Assembly (NCBI GenBank): GCA_902801325.1
Contig: CADCHQ010000007.1
Span: 87,724-151,723 of the forward strand
Direction of reading: 5' to 3'
DNA length: 64,000 nucleotides
Origin: an uncultured Bacteroidales bacterium
GTDB taxonomy: Bacteria; Bacteroidota; Bacteroidia; Bacteroidales; Bacteroidaceae
The translations under genes were made by a program, and so were the position numbers. Under the pieces are notes generated by a model that saw nothing but the letters and a program-made list of their open reading frames with translations, was not told where the DNA came from and ran no database searches. Below, in pieces: positions 44,611-52,728 of this stretch (position 1 is the first letter of the stretch; the number at the start of each line of letters is the position of its first letter).

Positions 44611-44690
44611 TTGCACGGCGTGAGATTATCGTTGCACGCCGTGCAATATTCGTTTCACGGCGTGCGACAATCCTTTCACGTCGAAGGCTT
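44611..44690. repeat. 21-bp phased array with CACGGCGTG palindromes
   Basis: CACGGCGTG, CACGCCGTG, CACGGCGTG and CACGTCGAA start at 44614, 44635, 44656 and 44677, exactly 21 bases apart. The spacer keeps an ATNNTT pattern. The second unit is preceded by TTG and is fully self-complementary with its neighbour, so arms could pair or bind a dimeric protein on one face of the helix. Confidence 0.8.
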
Positions 44691-44790
44691 ATCCTCCTAA
44701 GGGCCGAAACTTATCCTCCTAGGTGTTTCCACCGGAAGACCTATATCTTATCGTCATAAGCCCTAAGCCTTATCGACGTAAGACCTAAGC
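44688..44790. repeat. CTTATC repeats with 22-bp spacing
   Basis: CTTATCCTCCTA at 44688 and 44710 and the palindromes CTTATCGTCATAAG (44747) and CTTATCGACGTAAG (44769) are each spaced 22 bases. No coding content. Confidence 0.65.
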
Positions 44791-44893
44791 CCTTAGTCCA
44801 GTCTTGGCTAAAGGCTAACTGCGAGCTTCACTCTTGGCCAAAGGCTAAAGCCCAAATCACATCCACGACCCTTGTCCTTACAGCCTCTCTCCC

Positions 44894-44924
44894 AAGCCCT
44901 CTCCCCCATAGGAAGAGGGCTTTT
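44894..44924 (+). terminator. Terminator-like GC-rich palindrome
   Basis: AAGCCCTCT (44894-44902) pairs with AGAGGGCTT (44914-44922) and is followed by TTC. It would end any transcript from the promoter at 44537. It belongs to the palindrome family also seen inside thrC and apgM. Confidence 0.55.
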
Positions 44925-45141
44925 CACCCTTAACCTTTTGCCCTTAGTCCTTAGCCACTTTGAGTCGATTTTTTTTGGTTTTTCTTTCGAGACCTCGAAA
45001 CGCCAAGGGCAGCGGATGAAATAGGTTGAACAGGCCAAACTGGTTTGAGACTGGACAGACTATTTCAGACGAACAAGGCCGAAAGGCCTAAGAGGTCGGA
45101 GAAAGGGTTTTATCGGTTTTTGTTAAGATTAAATCGTCCGA

Positions 45142-45213
45142 TTCTTGCTCCTCTTCGCTACGCAAGCGTCCAAGGCCGAGTCCGCAAGCGTCACTGCTGT
45201 GCAGATGCCGAGC
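45142..45213. repeat. Dispersed repeat, copy 1 (TTCTTGCTCC...GCCGAGC)
   Basis: This stretch contains TTCTTGCTCC, CTACGCAAGCGTC and GCAGATGCCGAGC. The same three blocks occur at 57408-57457 in the same order. Here CGCAAGCGTC is duplicated. The rest of the gap around it (44925-45320) holds poly-T tracts and no supported ORF. Confidence 0.7.
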
Positions 45214-45320
45214 GTTAAAGGTTTTCTTTTTAAAAGTAGAAACAGGCTTTTGCATGTGTTCCCCTTTTGCAGGTGACATGTCTGTGACTAACCCCTGTTT
45301 TTGCCTAAAATCAGCTGATT

Positions 45321-45450
45321 GCAGTAGATTTGAATAATGAATCTACTGCACGTTTACCATCTGATTATTAATAGTTTACAATGCCTCTGCAGTAGATTCT
45401 TGCTCCATATATAATTACGCAAGCGTACTAAAGAAACGATTACAGTAGAT
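45321..45450. repeat. GCAGTAGATT repeats with a perfect hairpin
   Basis: GCAGTAGATT (45321-45330) and AATCTACTGC (45340-45349) form a perfect 10-bp inverted repeat around nine bases. Two more direct copies (GCAGTAGATTCTTGCTC near 45385 and ACAGTAGATTATTGCTC near 45440) follow at about 55-base steps. The function is unknown. Confidence 0.65.
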
Positions 45451-45547
45451 TATTGCTCAATAAAAAAATGTGCACGCGCGCGTGAAAGGGCTATACAAGA
45501 CTATAAGGTGCATGAGCGAGAGCCTTATTACTTTTTGAATTTATTAT

Positions 45548-45578
45548 TTTGAATTTTGAATTAAGTTCGCTATCTTTG
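45548..45578 (+). promoter_or_regulatory. Consensus promoter upstream of the MITE-like element
   Basis: TTTG (45548-45551), 19 bases, TATCTTTG (45571-45578). It points into the inverted-repeat element and could add to transcription of the structured leader 190 bases further on. Confidence 0.55.
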
Positions 45579-45611
45579 ATTTCATCGAAAATAGGCTGCA
45601 TCTCAGTAATA

Positions 45612-45731
45612 CAAATTTAAAACGTCGTAGTTTCGCTACGCGACCTATCGGTCTTATGCCCTCAAAAACATCAAAAAGCATGCGAGCATGTCCTTTTGAT
45701 TTTTTGAATGCATTATGACGTCTTAAATTTG
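45612..45731. mobile_element. MITE-like 120-bp inverted-repeat element
   Basis: Terminal arms CAAATTTAAAACGTC (45612-45626) and GACGTCTTAAATTTG (45717-45731) match in reverse complement at 14 of 15 bases. Inside, ATCAAAAAGCATG and CATGTCCTTTTGAT form a second near-palindrome around CGAG, and GTCGTAG/CTACGCGAC a third. It has no transposase. The minus-strand reading FKKSKGHARMLFDVFEG seems familiar to me as a recurrent spurious peptide in Bacteroidales genomes, which would fit a dispersed element. Its right end supplies the -33 TTTG of the next promoter. Confidence 0.6.
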
Positions 45732-45759
45732 GTATTTCACTCAATTTTCACTATCTTTG
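45728..45759 (+). promoter_or_regulatory. Consensus promoter of the structured leader and cohesin/dockerin operon
   Basis: TTTG (45728-45731), 20 bases, TATCTTTG (45752-45759). Transcription would start near 45766. The -33 box lies in the terminal repeat of the MITE-like element. Confidence 0.75.
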
Positions 45760-45765
45760 TGCCGT

Positions 45766-46110
45766 GGGACTCGTCTCACAGCGCAGTAGCGACTGCGTAT
45801 CTTATTGAAAATAAAAGAAGCGTTATGCTCTTTCTTGCAAGCTGAAAACGTAGGAAACTTTCAACCATTGCAAAAGTCTTGAATGGTCTATGTACGTACA
45901 TAGTCCTTTGAAAAGAGAAAAGACAGACATAGCGGCTTCACGTGTATGCGTGGAACTGCGTTAGTGTATCATCTTTCTCTTTTCGGGTAATTCCTACGAC
46001 CCTCAGCTTGAAGATGTGGACATACAGTTCCACGCTTCTCGTATTAATAACTAATACCATAAAAGATTAAGGGTTCTCCGTGGGACTGGGAGGACAGGAA
46101 GGAATGTATA
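45766..46110 (+). ncRNA. Structured leader RNA, family not recognised
   Basis: About 345 bases between the promoter and the ATG at 46111 hold many nested complements. CAAGCTGA (45838-45845) pairs with TCAGCTTG (46003-46010), and CGTAGGAA (45849-45856) with TTCCTACG (45991-45998). Inside this stem lie hairpins ACCATT/AATGGT (45864-45887), CTATGTAC/GTACATAG (45888-45903) and a long arm GAAAAGAGAAA(A)GA with TCTTTCTCTTTTC (45910-45984), so a four-way junction. The arm tip GCGTGGAACTG (45948-45958) is the exact complement of CAGTTCCACGC (46025-46035) outside the stem, a possible pseudoknot or switch. A separate hairpin CGCAGT-AGCG-ACTGCG is at 45782-45797. CCGTGGGACT flanks the whole (45762 and 46078). 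It could be a cis-acting leader or a separate small RNA such as a 6S-type RNA. Confidence 0.6.
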
Positions 46111-46716
46111 ATGAAAAAAGAAAAAAATGATTGCTGTTATCTTTTCATTATAGGAATTATTATTGTGATGTGTCTATTAATTTATTTTTATCATTGCCTT
46201 TGCGAAGAATCATTGGTAGATATAATAACTTCAGCATCCACTGCAGGCACAATGTTGGTTGCCACTATTTCTGCTTGTTATGCCTATCATGAGTATCTAC
46301 AACACCAAAAAAATGAAAAGACTCAATTGTTGTGTCATTATAATCATAGATATTCTACAGATGCAAATATAAAAGCAGTTGTTGAGTGGATGCTTGATAA
46401 TACACCTGCTATAACCCCATCGTCTTCTGCCAACAGTGGAGATATTAATGGATGTTTATCGCCAACTAAAGGTTTTGTAAGTTTATATCAAAAGGAAATG
46501 TTTATGAGATTTTTCGAGGAATTGAATATTCAAATTCAAGAAGGCAATCTTGACAAACAGCAAGTAAAAGATTTGTTCTCATATTACGCAATAAAGTTTG
46601 GGAAAATTGACGGTTTTCGAGAAAATGTTACTGATTATGATACAAACTGGAGTAACTTCAAAAGTTTTGTGAATTTGATGGATTCAGATTGCAAGAACGA
46701 GAACGATAGCAAATAA
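46111..46716 (+). CDS. Hypothetical two-span membrane protein
   Basis: I do not recognise this 201-residue protein. It has a first span (about 10-31, FIIGIIIVMCLLIYFYHCL) and a second hydrophobic stretch (about 38-58, ITSASTAGTMLVATISACYAY), then a cytoplasmic helical domain with TQLLCHYNHRYSTDANIKAV, EMFMRFFEELNIQIQEGNL and VKDLFSYYAIKFGKI. The last motif resembles helical domains in small membrane proteins linked to phage defence or signalling, but this is a loose impression. The gene is clearly more AT-rich than its neighbours, a sign of recent transfer. It is first in the operon after the structured leader, with AGGAAGGAA about 10 bases upstream. Confidence 0.7.
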   Translation: MKKEKNDCCYLFIIGIIIVMCLLIYFYHCLCEESLVDIITSASTAGTMLVATISACYAYHEYLQHQKNEKTQLLCHYNHRYSTDANIKAVVEWMLDNTPAITPSSSANSGDINGCLSPTKGFVSLYQKEMFMRFFEELNIQIQEGNLDKQQVKDLFSYYAIKFGKIDGFRENVTDYDTNWSNFKSFVNLMDSDCKNENDSK

Positions 46717-46736
46717 TAGTTTAATAAATAATAATA

Positions 46737-49700
46737 ATGAAAAGAATCATAACTTCCATAGCCTTTGTGCTATGTGCGCTGGCGGGGCATGCCCAGTACA
46801 GCGGCTCGGGGTCTGGAACAGAGAGTGACCCCTATCTGATATTCAATGAGACGCAATTGTCCCAGATGGCGAACTTCTTGGGACAAGAGGGCGTAGTGTT
46901 CCGCTTGATGAAGAACCTCGACCTAACCAATTGGATTGCAGAAAACAGTCCCTCACAAGGTTGGCTACCTATTGGCGTGGAGAGTTCTCCCTTCAAGGGA
47001 GTTCTTTTAGGTGAAGGGCATACGATTAGCGGATTGAGCATCACCCGTCCTAATACGGACAACGTCGGTTTCTTTGGTTATTTAGACGGAGCAACAATCT
47101 CTAACCTTACTATTGAAGGAACAAATATTACTGGAGCTGATTATACAGGAGGATTTGTTGGTAACTCGGTAAACTCTTCGCTAAGCAACTGTCATATTTC
47201 TCTTTCAGGCCAAGTGACATGTGTAAACTATTCTGGAGGATTTGCAGGCCGAATAACCGATGGCAATAGTATAAACAATTGTAGTGTTGCGGCAAAGGTA
47301 ACCAGCTCGGGTAATAATGTCGGAGGGTTTGCAGGAAAGGCCATTGGCAGTACTATAGCAAATGCCAGCCAGAGTGGCGACGTCACAGCGAACCAAGGCA
47401 TAGGAGGTTTCTTAGGGAGTAACAGTGGAAGCACGATTTCCAATATCACAACCGCAGGCAATATCGCAGGAACGAAATACGTAGCAGGCGTGTGTGGACT
47501 GAACCAGAATACAGTGGACTACACGAATTGCAAGCATTGGGGTGACATCAGCGGAGAAGAGGCTGTGGGAGGCGTGCTTGGGTTAATGGAATCAACTTGC
47601 GTGGCGACATTGACCTCTTGTGCCTCAAAGGGCATTATCACCAATACTGGCGATTATACGGGCGGTGTCATTGCCTTATGCGATGGAGGTAAGATTGCCG
47701 GAATAGAGAGTTGCAGTCATTTTGGTGACATCACGGGACAGAACTATGTCGGAGGATTAATTGGAGCAACGCTTCCAATTGTTCAGCCAACACTGAGAAC
47801 CATTGATATTCGATATCAAGTTTTATATACAAGTCCCTCAACACATTCTCAGAAATGGACAGAATACACAAAAAGCCAATTTGTAGAAACTATTAGCAAC
47901 GGATCGAATGACGAGATTCAAATTAAGAATTGTGTCGCAGTTGGTAATATTATCGGGGAAAAATGGGTAGGAGGTCTTGTTGGTAATGATACTCCATCTT
48001 ATAATTATTCCATTCTAACACACAATAATGAAAAATATACCGTACAAGGCACCTCTGGTTACTACTGGTATTATGACATCTATATAGATGGTGTTTCTAT
48101 TGGTAGACCTTCAACTTATGATTATTCTTATCTTAGGAATAGAGTTGGTACTGCATTTATAAACAACTACTATAGTGGCACCATACATGGTACGGAATTC
48201 GTAGGCGGATTGGCAGGGCAGAAGAGTGGCGGACAGATTACCAACAACTACAGCTATGCCAGCGTGTTCGGTAGTAGCAATGTGGGTGGTATTGTAGGTC
48301 AAATTGCTGATGATGTAAACGAAGAAAGTTTCAACACAACCATCATCAAATCCAATGTGGCCAATTGCGCTATCATGTCTGCCACAAGTACCAATGTCGG
48401 TCGCATTTATGGTGCTGTTGATAATGCAGAACATGCAACCATCGGTGCCCTCGGCTCTGCTGATGGCAACCGTGCACTGACCACGGCTCAGGTCGTGTGC
48501 CAAGGTGTAACTCAAGACATTACGGATAACCTGCAGAACGGCAACAGCATAGGCCCATCTTTGCTCCGTCTAAAAGCAACGTACGTAGCCATGGGATGGG
48601 ACTTTGACAACAATTGGGACATACTGGAAACCGAGAGTTTCCCCTATAAGACCTTCCAGACGGCACCGCCTGTGATTGAAAGCGACCTCGTGTCGCAAGC
48701 CACGAGCATAAGCGGAAAGAGTGTGGATGGCGGCACGGTATATCTTTTCTACAAAGACCGCGAAGCCGTAGAAACCAACTGCGTGGAGAATCACTGGACA
48801 TTCACCACAGAAGCCTTGCAAAGCGGAGCACAAGTACAAATCTATGCTGAGGTGGAAGGGAAGACTCCCTCCTACTTCACCACCGCCAATGTGGCCTTCC
48901 CGGGCAGCGGTACAGAAGACGACCCCTACCGCATTTATACCGCCGAAGACCTGCAAGGAGCTACAAAGGCAGCCTACTACAAACTGATGAATGACATAGA
49001 CCTCACAAGTTGGATTGCAGAAAACAGTCCCACGACGGGTTGGGTGGCTGTCGGCCGAAACAGCGGTAACGGCACCTACATCGATGGTGGAAATCACAAA
49101 ATCACTGGACTATGGGTAAACAGCAATGAGGACTATACAGGACTCTTCTCCAACTACTCTTCTGGTCGCATCAAGAACCTGACCGTGGAAGTTGCTAACG
49201 GAAAGAAGGTGAAGGGTGGCAACTACACTGGCATCTTGGTCGGCCGCTTTGCCAACGGACAGATTGAGAACTGCATAGTTACCGGCGATGTGGAAGGCAC
49301 GCAGTATGTGGGTGGTGTGGTTGGATATGTAACAAGCACTCCGCTATCCGATCTATCTTATGAAGGTGAGGTGAAGACTTCCACCGCCAATGCATGTGTC
49401 GGTGGTGTTGCAGGTTACGTCAATGCCAGCAACATTACCAATTGTTATGCAACAACCACGGTAAATGCCACAGGCAACAGTTCCAATGTGGGCGGTTTGG
49501 CAGGAAAAACCGTCGGAGGAACCATTAGCCAGACAAAGGCTGAGGCCAACATTACTGCCACAGGCACAACAGATCGTGTGGGTGGTCTGATAGGTAATAC
49601 CCAATCTGTCATCGAACAATCCCTGTCAACGGGCAATGTGGTGGCCAGTGGTGATAATTCATACACCGGTGGTTTGGTAGGTCTTACACAAGACCATACG

Positions 49701-50924
49701 GTAAGCAACAGCTACAGCACAGTTGTCATTACAGGCACCGAATATTCGGCAGGTCTGATAGGATACGCCAACAATACCGCCATCGACAAGTGCTATGCCA
49801 AGGGTAACATCGAAGGTGTTATGTTTGGCGCTGGTGTAGTAGGCGAGTTAGAAGCTGCCAATGCCACCTTGACCAACAGCGTAGCACTGAACAACATCCT
49901 TGCCTTGTCGGCACAATCGTCGTGGGGAAGCCGTGTTATAGGTGGTTACAAGAATGGTGCCGCCGACCCCGATGAGAGCAACTACGCACTTGCCACCATG
50001 CAAGTCTCACTAAACAATGTGCCACAGACAAAGACAGATGACCTCGTGGAAGGTATCGCCAAGAGTGAAGCTGACTTGCTGACAGCAGCAACCTACATTG
50101 ACCTCGGATGGGACTTCTCGACCGTGTGGTCAATAGATGAAGGGAATGCTTGCCCGAAACTGCAATGGGAAGATGGCGTAACACCTCCTTCATTCTTAGT
50201 ACCCGGTGACGCAAACGGCGACAATACCGTAAATGTAACTGACTATGTGTGCATCGCAAACTACATTCTGGGACAAAGCACAGGTTTCTTCGACACGACG
50301 GCAGCCGACGTTAACGAGGATGGCAGCGTGAACGTATCGGACTATGTGGGTGTGGCCAACATCATTCTTTATGGCAGATATACAGGCCAAGCCGCCAATT
50401 CCATCAAGGCGCTGAACAGCGAAAGCTGCTCAACATGGCTGGAAGCACAGAATTGTGAAGACGGACAATTAACATTGCAACTTCACGATGCCAAGGCATT
50501 TGTTGCCTTCCAGATGGATATCCAGTTGCCCGAAGGAGTAACGATAAAAGAGGCGACAATGGCTAAGGCAAACCAGACCCCGAACCTTGGAGTAGCAAAC
50601 CTCGGCAACGGCACATGGAGATTGCTTTATGGCACACTTACGAACAAGGACGTGAAACTGAATGATGGCAATCTGCTGACGCTGCAACTCAGCACGAATG
50701 GGACACATATGGGTGGCAGTCTCATCATCGACAACATCTTCCTTACCAAAGCAAATACCAATACACAGCAACTCGATGCCATACTGGCAGGTTTACCCAC
50801 AGGTATACGCTCTATCGAAAATGGACTGGCAACAAGAACCATCTATGACCTGACTGGACGAAAAGTTGAGAAGATGCAGAGGGGTATCTATATCGTGAAC
50901 GGAAAGAAAGTGTCAGTTAAATAA
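46737..50924 (+). CDS. Giant GLUG-repeat surface protein with dockerin, cohesin-like domain and type IX-like tail
   Basis: A 1395-residue secreted protein. After the signal peptide (1-19, GHAQ) come two long blocks of GLUG-type repeats (units like GGFVGN...ISNC, GGLVGL...SNSYS), about residues 20-640 and 720-1100, each opened by GSGTESDPY/GSGTEDDPY and a DLTNWIAENSP/DLTSWIAENSP segment. A linker beta domain (about 645-720) separates them. VPGDANGDNTVNVTDYVCIANYILG and ADVNEDGSVNVSDYVGVANIIL (about 1155-1205) are two dockerin/EF-hand calcium loops. A cohesin-like sandwich (FVAFQMDIQLPEGVTI, about 1255-1340) and the tail YDLTGRKV...GIYIVNGKKVSVK end it. An AT-rich stretch (DNA 47765-48165) interrupts the first repeat block. 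Probably an adhesin or surface scaffold. Confidence 0.85.
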   Translation: MKRIITSIAFVLCALAGHAQYSGSGSGTESDPYLIFNETQLSQMANFLGQEGVVFRLMKNLDLTNWIAENSPSQGWLPIGVESSPFKGVLLGEGHTISGLSITRPNTDNVGFFGYLDGATISNLTIEGTNITGADYTGGFVGNSVNSSLSNCHISLSGQVTCVNYSGGFAGRITDGNSINNCSVAAKVTSSGNNVGGFAGKAIGSTIANASQSGDVTANQGIGGFLGSNSGSTISNITTAGNIAGTKYVAGVCGLNQNTVDYTNCKHWGDISGEEAVGGVLGLMESTCVATLTSCASKGIITNTGDYTGGVIALCDGGKIAGIESCSHFGDITGQNYVGGLIGATLPIVQPTLRTIDIRYQVLYTSPSTHSQKWTEYTKSQFVETISNGSNDEIQIKNCVAVGNIIGEKWVGGLVGNDTPSYNYSILTHNNEKYTVQGTSGYYWYYDIYIDGVSIGRPSTYDYSYLRNRVGTAFINNYYSGTIHGTEFVGGLAGQKSGGQITNNYSYASVFGSSNVGGIVGQIADDVNEESFNTTIIKSNVANCAIMSATSTNVGRIYGAVDNAEHATIGALGSADGNRALTTAQVVCQGVTQDITDNLQNGNSIGPSLLRLKATYVAMGWDFDNNWDILETESFPYKTFQTAPPVIESDLVSQATSISGKSVDGGTVYLFYKDREAVETNCVENHWTFTTEALQSGAQVQIYAEVEGKTPSYFTTANVAFPGSGTEDDPYRIYTAEDLQGATKAAYYKLMNDIDLTSWIAENSPTTGWVAVGRNSGNGTYIDGGNHKITGLWVNSNEDYTGLFSNYSSGRIKNLTVEVANGKKVKGGNYTGILVGRFANGQIENCIVTGDVEGTQYVGGVVGYVTSTPLSDLSYEGEVKTSTANACVGGVAGYVNASNITNCYATTTVNATGNSSNVGGLAGKTVGGTISQTKAEANITATGTTDRVGGLIGNTQSVIEQSLSTGNVVASGDNSYTGGLVGLTQDHTVSNSYSTVVITGTEYSAGLIGYANNTAIDKCYAKGNIEGVMFGAGVVGELEAANATLTNSVALNNILALSAQSSWGSRVIGGYKNGAADPDESNYALATMQVSLNNVPQTKTDDLVEGIAKSEADLLTAATYIDLGWDFSTVWSIDEGNACPKLQWEDGVTPPSFLVPGDANGDNTVNVTDYVCIANYILGQSTGFFDTTAADVNEDGSVNVSDYVGVANIILYGRYTGQAANSIKALNSESCSTWLEAQNCEDGQLTLQLHDAKAFVAFQMDIQLPEGVTIKEATMAKANQTPNLGVANLGNGTWRLLYGTLTNKDVKLNDGNLLTLQLSTNGTHMGGSLIIDNIFLTKANTNTQQLDAILAGLPTGIRSIENGLATRTIYDLTGRKVEKMQRGIYIVNGKKVSVK

Positions 50925-50932
50925 CAGAAGCC

Positions 50933-52228
50933 ATGAAGAAGTTATTATCAATATGCATCATATGCCTACTGGCATTGCAAGGCAAGGCAGACAACCGACT
51001 ATATATCGAGAACTTTAGCATCGACCCAGGCGAAACCGTTGATGTATCTATCATGTTGGATAATGACGTGACGACGTTTGCCTCTTTCCAAGCAGACATG
51101 TACCTGCCTGATGGATTGGAGCTGGTGGAGCAGTACGATGAAGACAACGAAGAGTATTTTACCTTTTCCCTCACCACGAGGGCACGTAATCGTATGGCCA
51201 TTGGCTCGTCGGTACAACCGAATGGAGCCGTACGCCTGATGCTTACACAAACCATTGGTAGTACCCTTCAAACCATTAAGGAAACGAGTGGTGCACTGGT
51301 GACATTCCAACTGAAAGCAAGTTCCTCAGCAAGTGGTAGAAAGTACATCGACCTGAAAGATGTGGTATTCACCACAACCACAACCGAGCAGTACAACTTC
51401 AGTGACGAACGCACAACGGTAACGGTAACAGGGACCAATCCGCCCGAACCGCAAGGTAGTAATAGGTTATATATCGAAAACCTCACATTAAATGCTGGCG
51501 AGACCATAGATGTATCTATCTTGCTGGATAACGAAGTGACTGACTTTGCCTCCTTCCAAGCAGACATGTACTTGTCAGAAGGACTGGAGTTAGTGGAACA
51601 GTACGATGAGGACAATGAGGAATACTTTACCTTTGCCCTTACCACCCGCGCCCGCAACCGAATGGCTATTGGCTCTGCTACGCAAAGTGACGGTGCAGTA
51701 CGCCTAATGCTTACCCAAACTATCGGCAGCACCGTGCAGACTATCAAGGAAACAAGTGGTGCTTTGGTAACATTTAAGTTAAAAGCTAATGCCTCAGCAA
51801 GTGGTACAAGGTACATCGACCTGAAGAACATTGTCTTTACCACTGCGACATCACAGCAATATAACTTCGATGACGAACGTGCTACAATAACAGTAAATGG
51901 CGGTTCGACACCCATAAGTCAGCTAACCATAACAGCGAATGTATTGAACCTGCTTACAGGAACGTCACAAGCGCTCATGGTAACTCCAAGCAACGCATCC
52001 GTTACATGGACAAGTAGCAATACGGCTGTAGCAACAGTATCAAATGCTGGTGTAGTTACAGGTGTTGCACCTGGATCGGCTACAATCACATGCAGTTCAG
52101 GAGCTGACACAAGTGCACCCTTCACCGTGAACGTTATATCATTAGGTGACGTGAATCGAGACAGCATAATCTCCATTGCAGACGTGACAGCTTTAGTAAA
52201 TATTATTTTAGGTAAAACTAATTTATAA
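50933..52228 (+). CDS. Double cohesin-like protein with Big2 and dockerin modules
   Basis: A 431-residue secreted protein starting 8 bases after the GLUG protein. A signal peptide (about 1-19) is followed by two modules of about 145 residues (22-165 and 178-322), both starting NRLYIENxxxxxGETxDVS and holding ASFQADMYL and TTRARNRMAIGS; this is a cohesin-like beta sandwich. They agree at most residues but differ at many synonymous sites. Next is a Big2 domain (about 325-405, VTWTSSNTAVATVSNAGVVTG) and a half dockerin GDVNRDSIISIADVTALVNIILG at the C-terminus. The modules suggest a calcium-dependent partner of dockerin proteins such as its upstream neighbour (inference). No type IX tail is present, which is odd for this cluster. 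Confidence 0.82.
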   Translation: MKKLLSICIICLLALQGKADNRLYIENFSIDPGETVDVSIMLDNDVTTFASFQADMYLPDGLELVEQYDEDNEEYFTFSLTTRARNRMAIGSSVQPNGAVRLMLTQTIGSTLQTIKETSGALVTFQLKASSSASGRKYIDLKDVVFTTTTTEQYNFSDERTTVTVTGTNPPEPQGSNRLYIENLTLNAGETIDVSILLDNEVTDFASFQADMYLSEGLELVEQYDEDNEEYFTFALTTRARNRMAIGSATQSDGAVRLMLTQTIGSTVQTIKETSGALVTFKLKANASASGTRYIDLKNIVFTTATSQQYNFDDERATITVNGGSTPISQLTITANVLNLLTGTSQALMVTPSNASVTWTSSNTAVATVSNAGVVTGVAPGSATITCSSGADTSAPFTVNVISLGDVNRDSIISIADVTALVNIILGKTNL

Positions 52229-52231
52229 AAG

Positions 52232-52666
52232 ATGAAGAAATTATTGTTGATGATGCTCATAAGTACAATGAGCATCTGTGCACAAGCACAGAAAGAGATT
52301 AGAGCTGGAAAACTCGATGATGTAGAAGTATCTACCAAACTCAGACTTAAGGTAGGAACAGAGCTGAAAGCATTAAAAGTGACGGAAGCTGCCGATGCGT
52401 CACTTATTGGGAAACCCATTATTTGTCGTGTCATGGAAAGCAGGAGAAGCAATATTACTGGTTTAGAAGGCCATTTAATTCTTCGTCCCCTGTATATCGA
52501 CAACAATGGAACAAGAGTTGACCTTGAGCATGACGACATCTACCTTCGTGGCAAGAACAGGGGCAACGTAAAGTTCTGGACTTCATGGACCATTGTGATG
52601 GCCGTGTTCCCTGGACAGGGTGCAAAGGTAAAAAAGAATGATAGTTTCATTTTGTATTTAAAATAG
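52232..52666 (+). CDS. Small secreted protein of unknown function
   Basis: A 144-residue protein with signal peptide (1-19, CAQAQ), starting 3 bases after the cohesin gene stop and followed by a strong terminator, so it is the last gene of the operon. The mature part is short, basic and beta-rich (VEVSTKLRLKVGTELKALKV, GHLILRPLYIDNNGTRVDLE, DDIYLRGKNRGNVKFW). I recognise no family. Its position suggests a role with the cohesin/dockerin proteins, perhaps as a periplasmic helper. Confidence 0.75.
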   Translation: MKKLLLMMLISTMSICAQAQKEIRAGKLDDVEVSTKLRLKVGTELKALKVTEAADASLIGKPIICRVMESRRSNITGLEGHLILRPLYIDNNGTRVDLEHDDIYLRGKNRGNVKFWTSWTIVMAVFPGQGAKVKKNDSFILYLK

Positions 52667-52687
52667 TACAGAGAAGCGTCTTATACA

Positions 52688-52728
52688 ATTATCCCTCAGC
52701 TTGAAGCAACAGGCTGGGGGATAATTTA
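52688..52728 (+). terminator. Intrinsic terminator of the cohesin/dockerin operon
   Basis: ATTATCCCTCAGC (52688-52700) pairs with GCTGGGGGATAAT (52713-52725) with a single T-G pair, followed by TTTATTC. It is 22 bases after the last stop codon. Confidence 0.85.

Noticed and set aside
45088..45279. 63-residue minus-strand ORF
   Set aside because: It covers dispersed repeat copy 1 and has repeat-derived composition; no coding support.
45544..45744. 66-residue minus-strand ORF (FKKSKGHARMLFDVFEG...)
   Set aside because: It lies across the MITE-like palindrome and has no ribosome-binding site. It is best explained as a reading of the repeat element.
45766..46110. Retron or group II intron RNA
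   Set aside because: No reverse transcriptase lies nearby, and no domain V-like hairpin or GUGYG start was seen. The structured RNA was kept as an unassigned leader.
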